Assembly: GCA_025964985.1 (NCBI GenBank)
Contig: JAOPXU010000412.1
Coordinates: 1-64,000, forward strand
DNA: 64,000 nt
Direction: 5' to 3'
Source of the DNA: Nocardioides sp.
Lineage (GTDB): Bacteria; Actinomycetota; Actinomycetes; Propionibacteriales; Nocardioidaceae
Shown here: positions 1 to 8,478 of the stretch, piece by piece
Numbering within the stretch: position 1 is the stretch's first letter
How the letters are laid out: the number at the start of each line of letters is the position of its first letter
Position numbers and translations under genes: made by a program
Notes under the pieces: model-generated
The model's input: the letters and a program-made list of their open reading frames with translations, nothing else
Told to the model about the DNA's origin: nothing
Databases searched by the model: none

Positions 1-1704
1 GGCGTCACCGCTGGAGCCGTCGGCTTCGCCGTGGTCGATGCAACGGCGGTGGACTACGACCTGGTCTCGATGTGGTGGGGTCGCAACCTGACCGGCATCA
101 TCCTCATCGTCGGATGTGCGCGTCTGCTGAAGGAAGCTCTGCAGGCGGCGGCACCAGCAGTGACGTCACCACATCGACTACATCGCCGGATGCCGCGTCC
201 GGGACTGAGACGAGCGGTTGAGACCGCAGCACTCTTGCTTGCGACTGTCGGGTGCTTCGTCTTCGCATTCGCTCACAACGGCCGGGTGCTCGTGCCGCTG
301 CTGGCACTGACCCTGTGGACCGCGATGCGCTACCCACCTTTAGCTGTGGCCGCCTTCACCAGCGCAACCGGCGCCACGGTCATCGCGCTCACTGCGGCGG
401 GGATCGGGCCGTTCGCCGTCATCGCCGACCTCGAGGACCGAGCACTGAGCATGCAGCTCACCGTGGCAGCGTTCGCCGCCGTCGGACTGGTCGTCTCCGG
501 CGCGACCGCCGACCAGCGCCGTCTCATCGACGCCGGAAGACGCAATGAACGCGAGCTCCGCGCGCGTGCCGAGCTCTACACGGCTGTCGCCGAGGCGATG
601 GAGGACGGCGTGGTCATCAAGGACGCGCAAGGGGTCGTCGTAGCTGCCAACGCTGCGGCCAGGCGGTTGTTGGCGCCAGTGCCGGGTTGTCCCGCGGGCA
701 CCGACCGCCCCATCATGCTTCGCGTCGACGGCTCGCTGCTGCCCGACGATGAGCACCCCTCGGCCCAAGCCATTCGTCTCGGCTATGCGCCGCCGCGCGA
801 CCTGGTCCTGCACAAGGCTGGCCTACCCACCAAGGTGCTCTCGGTCTCCGCCAGACGACTCCTCGGAGTCCCGGTCCTGGACACACCAACGCCGGAACCG
901 GAGGGCGTTGCTGCACCCGCGCGCGAACCCCAGCCGCCGCCCCTGCCGTGCGCGGGAACAGGTGCCGTCGTCGTGTTCCGCGACGTGACCGCAGAACGAG
1001 CACAACGAGACGAGCTGGCAGGGTTCGCCGGCACGGTCGCCCATGACCTGCGCAGCCCGCTCACCGCGGTGCGCGGCTGGGTCGAACTCAGTCAGAGCGA
1101 GAGTCAAGCAGTCGGTCACGACAGCGACCTGGCTCTGTGGCTGGGGAAGGCCTACGACGCCACCGACCGGATGGGCGTACTGATCGACGACCTCCTGCAG
1201 CACGCCAGCAGCGACGGTCACCAGTTGCGCCTCGCCGATGTGGACTTGAACCGGATCGCCGCCGAGACCGTGGCGCTGCACGGCGTCGAGGACCTCGTCA
1301 CCGTCGAGTCGTTGCCTGAGGTGTGGGCCGACGAGACTCTGGTGCGCCAATTGCTGGGCAACCTGATCAGCAACGCCGTCAAGTACGTCGAGCCCGACGC
1401 AGCCGCGCAGGTACGCGTCGCCGGTCGCGTCATCGGCGACGGCGTTGAACTCACGGTGACGGACAACGGCATCGGCATCCCGCCTGGCGAGCGCACCGCA
1501 GTCTTCGATCAGTTCTTCCGAGCTCACCTCGACCGCGCCGAGTTCCTCGGTAGCGGCCTGGGTCTCGCGGTCTGCCGGAACATCGTCGAACGCCATGGCG
1601 GCCGGATCGCCGTCGAGGCCGCACCTGCCGGGCCCGGAAGCCGTTTCGTGTTCACCCTGCCCCGCTCGGCCCGCAAGGCTGATCACAGACTCATCGCCCG
1701 CTGA
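1..1704 (+). CDS. Membrane-associated PAS sensor histidine kinase, 5' end outside window
   Basis: The frame is open from base 1, so the true start is probably upstream; GTG at 31 is only the first in-window start. The N-terminal part is hydrophobic with several membrane segments (about residues 15-35 and 60-160 counted from GTG 31) and looks like the tail of a MASE1-type sensor. A PAS-like region (about 185-320) follows, then a HisKA domain with the H-box HDLRSPLTAV (His338) and a HATPase_c domain with NAVKY, DNGIGIP and GSGLGLAV motifs. It should autophosphorylate and pass phosphate to a response regulator that is not visible here. The signal sensed is unknown. The gene ends just before a strong hairpin, so it is probably the last gene of its unit. 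Confidence 0.85.
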   Translation, partial: GVTAGAVGFAVVDATAVDYDLVSMWWGRNLTGIILIVGCARLLKEALQAAAPAVTSPHRLHRRMPRPGLRRAVETAALLLATVGCFVFAFAHNGRVLVPLLALTLWTAMRYPPLAVAAFTSATGATVIALTAAGIGPFAVIADLEDRALSMQLTVAAFAAVGLVVSGATADQRRLIDAGRRNERELRARAELYTAVAEAMEDGVVIKDAQGVVVAANAAARRLLAPVPGCPAGTDRPIMLRVDGSLLPDDEHPSAQAIRLGYAPPRDLVLHKAGLPTKVLSVSARRLLGVPVLDTPTPEPEGVAAPAREPQPPPLPCAGTGAVVVFRDVTAERAQRDELAGFAGTVAHDLRSPLTAVRGWVELSQSESQAVGHDSDLALWLGKAYDATDRMGVLIDDLLQHASSDGHQLRLADVDLNRIAAETVALHGVEDLVTVESLPEVWADETLVRQLLGNLISNAVKYVEPDAAAQVRVAGRVIGDGVELTVTDNGIGIPPGERTAVFDQFFRAHLDRAEFLGSGLGLAVCRNIVERHGGRIAVEAAPAGPGSRFVFTLPRSARKADHRLIAR

Positions 1705-1820
1705 CGGTGCCCACGAGCCACGAGATGCACCGTGGCGGTGCTGTCGCGCCGTCGTGGAGGGGGGCCGCAACGAGCGAGACCTGGCCCGACGGCGCTCGAA
1801 ACCGCCGGGTGGTCGGTCGG

Positions 1821-1850
1821 CCGCCGGGTGGCCGGTCGGCCACCCGGCGG
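1821..1850. terminator. Bidirectional terminator hairpin between convergent genes
   Basis: A perfect 13-bp stem (CCGCCGGGTGGCC, loop GGTC, then its exact complement) sits between the end of the histidine kinase on plus and the end of the lipoprotein gene on minus. It has no T-tract on either side, as is common in high-GC actinomycetes. It is the only strong structure in this 177-bp gap and could serve both strands. Confidence 0.7.
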
Positions 1851-1881
1851 TAGGACGCCAGCGGTAGGGATGGGCAGCTGT

Positions 1882-3384
1882 TCAGGCGTCGTCGTCCTGG
1901 TCGAAGTCCGGCCGTGGTCCGCCGCCGCCCGGCCCGCCGAATCCGCCGCCGCCACCGGCCGTGCTGGCGTCGGTCGCGGTGAGGGAGCTGAGCTCGACGC
2001 CGTCGACGGTGACCGTGTAGGTCTCACCGGCGGTGACGCCGGCTGCTGCGACCAGGGCGCTGCTGGTGCTGGTCGTCACCGCGAACTCGGAGACGACGGT
2101 GCCGTCGCTGTCGAGGATGCTCACCAGCTGCCCGACCTCGATCCCGTCAGTGGGGACGGTGAGGACGGCGGGCGCCTCGAGGGTGCCGTTGGCGTCGAAG
2201 GCGCCGGTGCCGCCGCCTCCCGCGACCGTGGCGCTGGCGATGACGGTGGTTCCGCCGGTGAGGCTGACCGAGCCGTTGGAGTCGATGCTGTCGCTGCCGG
2301 CGTTGATGGTGACGGTGCCGCTGGTGACGCTGAGGGACACGCCTTCCTGAACTTCTTCTCCGCCGCCGGCGGTCGCGCCGGTGGTGGCGTTGAGGCCGTC
2401 GTCGCTGGCGGTGACGTCGACGCTGCCGCCGGCGATGGTGATCACGGCTGCTTCGACGCCCTCTCCGGAGCTCGGGACGACGAGGGTGCCGCCGGCCACG
2501 TAGACGGCTCCGACTGCGTCGATGCCGTCGGAGGCGCCCGAGGCGGTCACGGTGCCACCGTCGAGCAGGACCCAGCCGAGCTCGCCGGCTGTGTCGCTGT
2601 CGGACTTCAGGCCGTCGCCTTGCGCGGTGACGGTGATGTCGCCGTCCTCGACGACGAGGTAGTCCTTGCCGCGGATGCCGTCGTCGACGGCGTCGACGGT
2701 GATGGTGCCGGACAGGATGACGAGTCCGTCCTTGCCGGCGATGCCGTCGTTGCTGGTTCCGCTGACCTGCAGGCTGCCGGTGCCGGCGATGGTGAGGTCG
2801 GCCATCGAGAACAGGGTTGCTGTCGGTGCGTCCTCGTCCTCGTCGTCAGCTGAGGATGCGGCTGCGTCGGCCAGGGTGTTGGTGGTCCCGTCGGCCAGGA
2901 CGACCACGGCCTCGTCGGCGGCGGTGACCACCAGGGGCGAGGTGCTCGCAGACGTGATGTCGGCGCCGTCGAGGACGAGGACGACCTTGCCGTCGCCGGC
3001 GCTGTCGACGACCACCTGGCCGTCGCTCAGGATCCCGGCGATGAGGTAGGTGCCTGCGGTGCTGATGGTGACGACGTCGCCGTCGACCGTTGCACCGGCC
3101 CCGTCGACGGTGCTGGCGTCGTCGGCGAGGGTGATGGTGGTGGCGCCCGCGGTGTCGTAGTCGGCGTCGTCGGTCTGTGCGTGCGTGTCGTCCAGGGCGG
3201 TGGCGGTGGCGGAGACGGTCGTGGCGTCCGTCGCGGCGGTGCCGTCGGTGGTCGTGACCGTGGTGCTGGACGCAGCGCTGTCAGAGGTGGTGTCGGAGGT
3301 GGTGGCGCAGGCGCCGGCGGTGAGCAGCAGGACGCTCGTCGCGGCGGCGGCGGCGAGCCGGCGGCGCAGTGGGGTGGTGTTCAT
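1882..3384 (-). CDS. Carbohydrate-binding-domain lipoprotein (Cthe_2159-like)
   Basis: 500-aa secreted protein. The N-terminus has an arginine-rich stretch, a hydrophobic core and a lipobox-like TAGAC near residue 25, so it is probably a lipoprotein. The rest is a long array of short Asp/Gly/Thr-rich beta repeats (DGIRGKDYL, DGLKSDSD, DGIDAVGAV, DGLNATTG, DSIDSNGS) typical of the right-handed beta-helix fold of the Cthe_2159 (DUF4353) family, which is reported to bind acidic polysaccharides with calcium. The C-terminus is a Gly-rich segment ending in DFDQDDDA. The ATG at 3384 has AGGAG upstream and overlaps the stop of the VTC gene (ATGA), so translation is coupled. Substrate is inferred from the family only. 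Confidence 0.8.
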   Translation of the reverse strand: MNTTPLRRRLAAAAATSVLLLTAGACATTSDTTSDSAASSTTVTTTDGTAATDATTVSATATALDDTHAQTDDADYDTAGATTITLADDASTVDGAGATVDGDVVTISTAGTYLIAGILSDGQVVVDSAGDGKVVLVLDGADITSASTSPLVVTAADEAVVVLADGTTNTLADAAASSADDEDEDAPTATLFSMADLTIAGTGSLQVSGTSNDGIAGKDGLVILSGTITVDAVDDGIRGKDYLVVEDGDITVTAQGDGLKSDSDTAGELGWVLLDGGTVTASGASDGIDAVGAVYVAGGTLVVPSSGEGVEAAVITIAGGSVDVTASDDGLNATTGATAGGGEEVQEGVSLSVTSGTVTINAGSDSIDSNGSVSLTGGTTVIASATVAGGGGTGAFDANGTLEAPAVLTVPTDGIEVGQLVSILDSDGTVVSEFAVTTSTSSALVAAAGVTAGETYTVTVDGVELSSLTATDASTAGGGGGFGGPGGGGPRPDFDQDDDA

Positions 3385-4193
3385 CGGGGACTCCTGGGTG
3401 GGTTCGGGCGGAGGTCGGGGCGGACGTTGAGGTGGCGGTCGAGTGCTCGGTGCCACTTCAGGTGCGGTAGCTCGTGGTGCAGGGCGGCCATGCCGGCGCC
3501 GTACTTGGACAGGCGCACGGGTCTGTGTCCGTGCGACCACAGGAGCCGGTCGACGGCTGAGGGAGTTGATCCGGTCTTCGTCTCGATGACGGCGATCGAG
3601 GTGCGCTCGAGGTCCTTGCCGGTGATCACCGAGGTCCAGCCGAGATCGACGTCGATCGTGACCCGCGTGCTGCCGGCGGGCAGGAGGAGCGTCGTTCGGC
3701 GGTAGGCGGTGGTGAGCACGGGTTCGAGGTCGCGCACGGTGTCCGCGCCGATGGTCTCGGTGATCAGTGCCGCGCCTGCTGGTGTGATGCCGCATTCGAC
3801 GGGGTCGGGGTGCGCGACGCGTCGCTTGACCGTCTGGCCGCGCGGGCCGGCGGTCTTGGTCTCCAGGAAGCTGCCGCCGGTGTCGAGGTAGAGCCGACCT
3901 CGGACCTTCCACCGCCCACGTCGGGACCGGCCGGAGGTCAGGTAGCTGCGACGGTCGGGGGTGTCGAGGTAGGTGGAGCGGTAGGTCATCTCGCGCCGGC
4001 CGTCGAGCTCGAGCACCCGCGTGTCCCGAGGTAGCTCGTCGAAGACGTTCGCGAGGTCACGTCGAGCGATGACGTACTTGCGGTCCACCCGTGTCTGCAG
4101 GGGCGCCACCAGGAGGAGCTCGTCGAGACCGATGGGGCCCAGTGCCTCAAGCGCTCCGAGGGCCTCGGGTGCCTGGGCTGCTGGGGCGGTCAT
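3381..4193 (-). CDS. VTC-domain (polyphosphate polymerase-like) protein
   Basis: 270-aa soluble protein with VTC/CYTH tunnel-fold features: RVDRKYVIARRDL near the N-terminus, EMTYRSTYLDTPD, the basic strand GRWKVRGRLYLD followed by SFLETK, and a late IETKTGS strand. Eukaryotic VTC4 makes polyphosphate from ATP with this fold. In bacteria the domain is common beside DUF4956 and Cthe_2159-like proteins, and its reaction there is not established. Both ends overlap neighbours by four bases (ATGA), so the three genes form one operon. Calling it a polyphosphate polymerase is a family-based guess. Confidence 0.85.
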   Translation of the reverse strand: MTAPAAQAPEALGALEALGPIGLDELLLVAPLQTRVDRKYVIARRDLANVFDELPRDTRVLELDGRREMTYRSTYLDTPDRRSYLTSGRSRRGRWKVRGRLYLDTGGSFLETKTAGPRGQTVKRRVAHPDPVECGITPAGAALITETIGADTVRDLEPVLTTAYRRTTLLLPAGSTRVTIDVDLGWTSVITGKDLERTSIAVIETKTGSTPSAVDRLLWSHGHRPVRLSKYGAGMAALHHELPHLKWHRALDRHLNVRPDLRPNPPRSPR

Positions 4194-4870
4194 CGCAGCG
4201 ACTTCGGGTCGTGGGAGGCGACGGCGCTGCGCTCGCGCGAGGCGCGTCCGTGCGGGAGGTGCCCGGGCTCCATGGTGGTGAGGGTCGGCGGCTCGGGGTC
4301 GCCCGGCGTGGTGGTCCCGGGCTTGGTGCTCGCGGGCCGGTAGCGGACGTCGACGAGGGTGGTGTCGTTGACCAGGTCGTTGCGGACCACCTTGGCGGAG
4401 ACCACGGTCGCGCCGAGCAGCCCCTCGAGGTGTGCGACGAGCGCCGCGTCGCTGGTGTGGGCTCGGTCGAGGAGCAGCTGCTGGGTCTCGGTGCTGGGGG
4501 CGAGCCGGGGGTGGTCGCCGATGAAGACCGCGCAGAGGACCGCAGCCATCAGGACGAGGTCGGTCGTGGCGGCGCCGGTGTCGAGGCCGCCGAGCAGGCC
4601 CAGCGTGAGGGCGGCGAAGTAGTAGGCGACCTCGTGCTGTGCCAGCTCCTCGGATCGGAGCCTGATGATCGAGAGGATGCCGAACAGTCCGAGTCCGAGA
4701 CCGGCGCCGATGGTGCTGGTCGCCAGGGCAGAGGCCACGGCCAGGACCCCGACGTTGGTGGTCAGGAACGCCACCACGAGCTCGGGGCGCGGGTGGCGGC
4801 GCAGGAACAGGCCGAAGACGAGGACGGTGACGGCGACCAGGTCGGCGACGTAGAGGGTGTAGGCGGGCAT
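4190..4870 (-). CDS. DUF4956 polytopic membrane protein
   Basis: 226-aa protein with about four hydrophobic segments in the first 120 residues, the conserved DUF4956 stretch LFGILSIIRLRSEEL after a Gly-rich membrane segment, and a soluble C-terminal half ending in a charged tail. It is first in the DUF4956-VTC-lipoprotein operon. Constant pairing with a VTC-domain protein in many bacteria suggests a membrane partner for the VTC enzyme; that is inference. The promoter should lie in the 291-bp gap shared with the divergent response regulator. Confidence 0.85.
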   Translation of the reverse strand: MPAYTLYVADLVAVTVLVFGLFLRRHPRPELVVAFLTTNVGVLAVASALATSTIGAGLGLGLFGILSIIRLRSEELAQHEVAYYFAALTLGLLGGLDTGAATTDLVLMAAVLCAVFIGDHPRLAPSTETQQLLLDRAHTSDAALVAHLEGLLGATVVSAKVVRNDLVNDTTLVDVRYRPASTKPGTTTPGDPEPPTLTTMEPGHLPHGRASRERSAVASHDPKSLR

Positions 4871-5161
4871 CGGGGTCTCTCCAGACAGTTCGGGGTGGTT
4901 GTTCTCAGTAGGCCGTTCGCGTCAGTGCTGGGCGTGGGTGCGCCCTGTGTGCTTGCTGTGAGCGCGCTGCCTGTCGGCGACCACGTGCGCCACCGGGCGA
5001 CGCTGTCCAGCGGGATCTCGGGCGCGGCGCGGCCCGGGTCATTGGCTCCTGGAGGTCCGGGTCGGTGAGGACACGGTGGCCGCGGGGCCTGTGGGCGTCC
5101 TGCGCCGGAGCAGTGCGGGACATGGCGGTCTGCGGCCGTGCCGGCGGGCTAACCTCGGCCC

Positions 5162-5875
5162 ATGGTGCGGATCCTGCTGGTCGAGGACCACGACGCGATC
5201 CGACGCACGCTCACCCGTGGTCTGAGCGATCTCGGCGCTGTGGTGACCGCCGTTGCGACGGCGGTCGAGGCGATCCAGAGCCTTGCTGCCGATCGACCCG
5301 ACGTCGTGCTGCTCGACCTGGGCCTGCCCGACCTCGACGGCTCCGACGTGCTGACGATGGTGCGCGCGACCAGCGACGTCCCGGTCGTCATCGGCACCGC
5401 GCGTGACGACGAGCGGGAGATCGTCCGCCTGCTGGATGCGGGAGCCGACGACTACCTGGTCAAGCCGTTCTCGGCCGCGCACGCGATGGCCCGGGTGCGT
5501 GCGGTGCTGCGGCGTACGACGACACCGCTCTCGGGGGACCAGCGTGTCGTGGTGGGCGACCTGGTCATCGACCCGTCCTCGCGGACCGCGACGGTCGCAG
5601 GTGCCGAGCTGACGTTGAGCCGCAAGGAGTTCGACCTGCTCCTCGCTCTTGCCGCCCGGGCCGGCGAGGTGGTCAGCAAGGCCCAGCTGCTCGCCGATGT
5701 CTGGGGTCTCCCGTGGGGCGGCGCCGACCGTACTGTCGACGTGCACCTGTCGTGGTTGCGCCGCAAGCTGGGCGAGACCGCGGCCGCGCCGCGCTACCTG
5801 CACAGCGTCCGCGGAGTCGGGGTGAAGCTCGTCGCGCCCATCTCGGACCCGACGCCCACTACTGAGCAGCCATGA
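5162..5875 (+). CDS. OmpR/PhoB-family response regulator
   Basis: 237 aa. The receiver domain has acidic residues Glu8 and Asp9, phospho-acceptor Asp52 (LLDLGLPDLDG), Thr79 and Lys101 (VKPFS). A winged-helix DNA-binding domain follows (about 130-228) with LSRKEFDLLLALA and VDVHLSWLRRKLG. The ATG at 5162 gives a full-length receiver. Its stop overlaps the histidine kinase ATG (ATGA), making a classical pair. The gene is divergent from the DUF4956-VTC-lipoprotein operon, which is a plausible target together with its own downstream genes. Confidence 0.92.
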   Translation: MVRILLVEDHDAIRRTLTRGLSDLGAVVTAVATAVEAIQSLAADRPDVVLLDLGLPDLDGSDVLTMVRATSDVPVVIGTARDDEREIVRLLDAGADDYLVKPFSAAHAMARVRAVLRRTTTPLSGDQRVVVGDLVIDPSSRTATVAGAELTLSRKEFDLLLALAARAGEVVSKAQLLADVWGLPWGGADRTVDVHLSWLRRKLGETAAAPRYLHSVRGVGVKLVAPISDPTPTTEQP

Positions 5876-7308
5876 GCCTGCGCACCAGCATCGTCGCTCT
5901 CGCGGTCGGGGCGGCCGCCGCCGTCCTGCTCCTGTTCACCGTCCCGGTCGCCCTGAGCACCCTCGCTGCTGAGGGTGACGAGGCTGAGCAGGAGGCCGTC
6001 ACCCTCGTGCAGGGCGTGGCCGACGTCGTCAGCAGCAGCACGGCTGACCGCGGCGACATCGAAGCGGTCGTCGAGCGCGCCAACGGGCGGCGCAATGACA
6101 CCCCGGTCACGGTCGTCCTGGCTGACGGCACCTCCGTCGGTGCTGTCCGAGAGGAGTGTGCGAGCGTCGCGCTCGACGTCGACGTCGAGGGCGACCGTGG
6201 CGACCGCGAGAGCCGCGACGACGACGAGGGCCGCGACAGCGACCTCGACGAGCTGCTGCCGACCACGGAGGTCGACGACGTCGACGTCGACGGCGGCCAC
6301 CTGGTGCGCGTCGCGGCGACCGGGGCCGGGGGCGACGTCGTGGTGTGTGGCTACGTCAGCGACGCGCAGGTGCGCGAGGCCGTCACCGAGCGACTCGGTG
6401 CCCTGGCACTCGCCGCGGTGGTGGTCCTCCTGGTCGTCGCCGCGGCCGCCCTGCTGGTGGCGCGCCGGATGGCGCGGCACCTCGTCGTCGCCACCGCCAC
6501 GGCCGACCGGCTGTCGCGTGGGGACCTCGCGGCCCGCGTGCCCGACGCGGGACCGGTCGAGGTACGCCGAGTGGGCGCGGCCTTGAACCGGCTGGCGGGT
6601 CGCATCGACGAGCTCCTGACCCAGGAGCGCGAGTCCGCCGCCGACCTGTCACACCGGCTCCGTACTCCGTTGATGGCGGTGCGCCTCGACGTCGAATCGC
6701 TGGAGGAATCGGCGGCGAAGGACGAGCTCGACGCGGACCTCGACGTCCTCGAGCGCACCCTGACCGCTGTCATCGCCGCGGCTCGCCGCCCGCAGCGCGA
6801 AGGTGTGGTGCCGGGTTGTGACGCCGTCGAGGTCGTCCGAGCCCGCCTGGACTACTGGTCGCCGCTCCTCGAGGACCAGGGCCGCTCGACCTCGCTGGTG
6901 ATCGCGGTGGATGCGACGCAGGCGCCGGTGCGGTGCGCTGCGGAGGACCTCGCGGCTGCGATCGACGCGTTGCTGGAGAACGTCGTGGCTCACACCGGCG
7001 AGACCGTTCCCGTCGAGGTCGAGATCGCCTCCGTCGACAGCGGGGGTGGCGGCGACGGTGGTCTCGAGGACCAGGTCGCCGAGGGATGGGTGCGGGTCGA
7101 GGTGCGTGACCAGGGCCCCGGCGTACCGTCGAGCGCCCTGCAACGCGGACGCAGCGATCGCGGCTCGAGCGGGCTGGGCCTCGACATCGCTCGAGCGTGC
7201 GCGGAGTCGACGGGCGGACGACTCGAGCTCGACCGGATCGACGAGTGGTCCGTGGTGCGCCTCGTGCTCGGCCCAGCCGACTCACAGGTGGTCTTGACCT
7301 CGACTTGA
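5872..7308 (+). CDS. HAMP-type sensor histidine kinase
   Basis: 478 aa. One membrane segment near residues 8-30, an extracellular domain of about 145 residues, a second membrane segment near 173-196, a HAMP-like region, a HisKA domain with His261 in LSHRLRTPLMAV, and a HATPase_c domain with LLENVVAHT, DQGPGVP and SSGLGLDIARA motifs. The extracellular domain holds a strongly acidic Asp/Glu/Arg tract (about residues 100-130), which may bind cations; that is inference from composition. It is translationally coupled to the response regulator before it. Confidence 0.9.
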   Translation: MSLRTSIVALAVGAAAAVLLLFTVPVALSTLAAEGDEAEQEAVTLVQGVADVVSSSTADRGDIEAVVERANGRRNDTPVTVVLADGTSVGAVREECASVALDVDVEGDRGDRESRDDDEGRDSDLDELLPTTEVDDVDVDGGHLVRVAATGAGGDVVVCGYVSDAQVREAVTERLGALALAAVVVLLVVAAAALLVARRMARHLVVATATADRLSRGDLAARVPDAGPVEVRRVGAALNRLAGRIDELLTQERESAADLSHRLRTPLMAVRLDVESLEESAAKDELDADLDVLERTLTAVIAAARRPQREGVVPGCDAVEVVRARLDYWSPLLEDQGRSTSLVIAVDATQAPVRCAAEDLAAAIDALLENVVAHTGETVPVEVEIASVDSGGGGDGGLEDQVAEGWVRVEVRDQGPGVPSSALQRGRSDRGSSGLGLDIARACAESTGGRLELDRIDEWSVVRLVLGPADSQVVLTST

Positions 7309-7400
7309 TGTCGGGTTGCGGCGCCCTTCACGTCCGCGCAGCGATGGTCGGCATCGACGGGTGGCCGATCCGCGGCCGCCCGCGATGTGGAGGAGAGCAC

Positions 7401-8027
7401 GTGAGCGACACCCGCGACCCCGGCCCGGTCGATCCGATCCAGCCCGAGCAGCCCGCCCAGCCCATTCAACCCGACCCGTCCGGGCAGCCCGCCCAGCCCG
7501 AGCACCACGAGCTCGCGCAGCACGAAGCTGCCGCCGAGCCCGCCCACCCCTCGGTGCCTCCACCCCCGAGCTCGCCGCCCACCTCGACTGTCGCTGGCCC
7601 CCGGCGCGGCGGCCGTCTCGGCGCGCTGCTGGCCGGCGGCCGATCCGCGATCGTCGCTGCCGCCCTGATCGCCCTGCTGCTGCTCATCGGCGCCGGCGCC
7701 GCCGGCTTCGCGCTGGCTTCCGGCGGTGACGACGACCGGGACCGGTCGAGCCAGGGGCGCGACGGCGGACGCGACCGCGACCGCAACGGAGATGACCAGG
7801 GCAACGGCGACGATGACGCCACCGCAGCCGGGGAGCAGCCGCTGACCGGGACAGTCCTGGCGCAGGTCGCCGAGGCCGTCGAGGCGGAGTACCCCGGCGC
7901 TGTCATCGAGCGTGCCGAGACGGACGCCGACGGCGACTACGAGGCCCACGTCACCACCGCCGCCGGGGACGAGCTGACCGTCGAGCTCGACGAGACGTTC
8001 GCCGTCACCGGTGTCGAGGACGACTGA
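7401..8027 (+). CDS. Membrane-anchored PepSY-like protein
   Basis: 208 aa. The cytoplasmic N-terminus is rich in Pro, Gln and Glu (repeats like QPAQPIQP). A single membrane segment lies near residues 75-98, then a linker rich in Asp, Arg, Gly and Asn, and a C-terminal domain of about 65 residues (LAQVAEAVEAEYPGAVIERA, DGDYEAHVTT, LTVELDETFAV) that matches the PepSY pattern. Chosen start: GTG 7401, five bases after AGGAG (7391-7395); the frame is open further upstream but that part reads like non-coding sequence. PepSY domains are thought to inhibit proteases or sense extracytoplasmic conditions. Its stop overlaps the next start (TGATG). Confidence 0.75.
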   Translation: MSDTRDPGPVDPIQPEQPAQPIQPDPSGQPAQPEHHELAQHEAAAEPAHPSVPPPPSSPPTSTVAGPRRGGRLGALLAGGRSAIVAAALIALLLLIGAGAAGFALASGGDDDRDRSSQGRDGGRDRDRNGDDQGNGDDDATAAGEQPLTGTVLAQVAEAVEAEYPGAVIERAETDADGDYEAHVTTAAGDELTVELDETFAVTGVEDD

Positions 8028-8320
8028 TGAGCACCTCCCCGACACCTCCGGACCCGGCGCGCGCCTGGGCCTACGAGCACTACGGGTTCGCCGACGACGA
8101 TCGAGCGGCCCCGACACGCCCACAGGGCGCTGCGGTGACCACACGGACCACCACGTCGCCCCGCAGGGGATTGCGGGCCGGGCTCGTCGCTGCCGTGCTC
8201 GCACTGCTCCTCCTCGGCGGGGCCGGGGGAGCGACCCTCGCCGCGGCTGACGGCGGCGGGGACCCAGGCGGCGGCAACGGTGCCTTCGACGGCGGCGGCC
8301 GAGGCGGGGACGGCCGCTGA
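8027..8320 (+). CDS. Small single-pass membrane protein
   Basis: 97 aa. A soluble N-terminus (with AWAYEHYGFADDD) is followed by a hydrophobic segment near residues 48-70 and a Gly/Asp-rich tail. It is linked by one-base overlaps to the genes on both sides. It matches no family I recognise. The position between a PepSY-like protein and a flavocytochrome suggests a small accessory subunit of the same envelope system. Confidence 0.65.
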   Translation: MSTSPTPPDPARAWAYEHYGFADDDRAAPTRPQGAAVTTRTTTSPRRGLRAGLVAAVLALLLLGGAGGATLAAADGGGDPGGGNGAFDGGGRGGDGR

Positions 8321-8478
8321 TGGGACCGATCGCGGCCGTGGTGTCGGCTGTCGCCGCCGTCCTCGCCCTCGTGCTCGGCCTGAGCGGGCCCGACGCGACG
8401 CCGGTCGACCCGGCCGGCATCACCAACGGCGGTGACGCCAACGGCGGGAACGGCGACGGCGTCGGGGGTGGCCGGTGA
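8320..8478 (+). CDS. 52-aa membrane microprotein
   Basis: A short reading frame starts at ATG 8320, overlapping the previous stop by one base, and ends at TGA 8476-8478, overlapping the next GTG start (GTGA). The product has a hydrophobic segment at about residues 4-22 and a Gly/Asn/Asp-rich tail ending GGGR. The exact fit between two genes at both ends is the main evidence that it is translated. Function unknown; its tail resembles the tail of the 97-aa protein before it, so the two may be related. Confidence 0.6.
   Translation: MGPIAAVVSAVAAVLALVLGLSGPDATPVDPAGITNGGDANGGNGDGVGGGR

Noticed and set aside
7401-8027. CRISPR or tandem-repeat array in the Pro/Gln- and Asp/Arg-rich coding parts (also 21780-22020)
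   Set aside because: The repeats are short, irregular codon repeats inside reading frames without spacers of uniform length. I saw no CRISPR array anywhere in the window.
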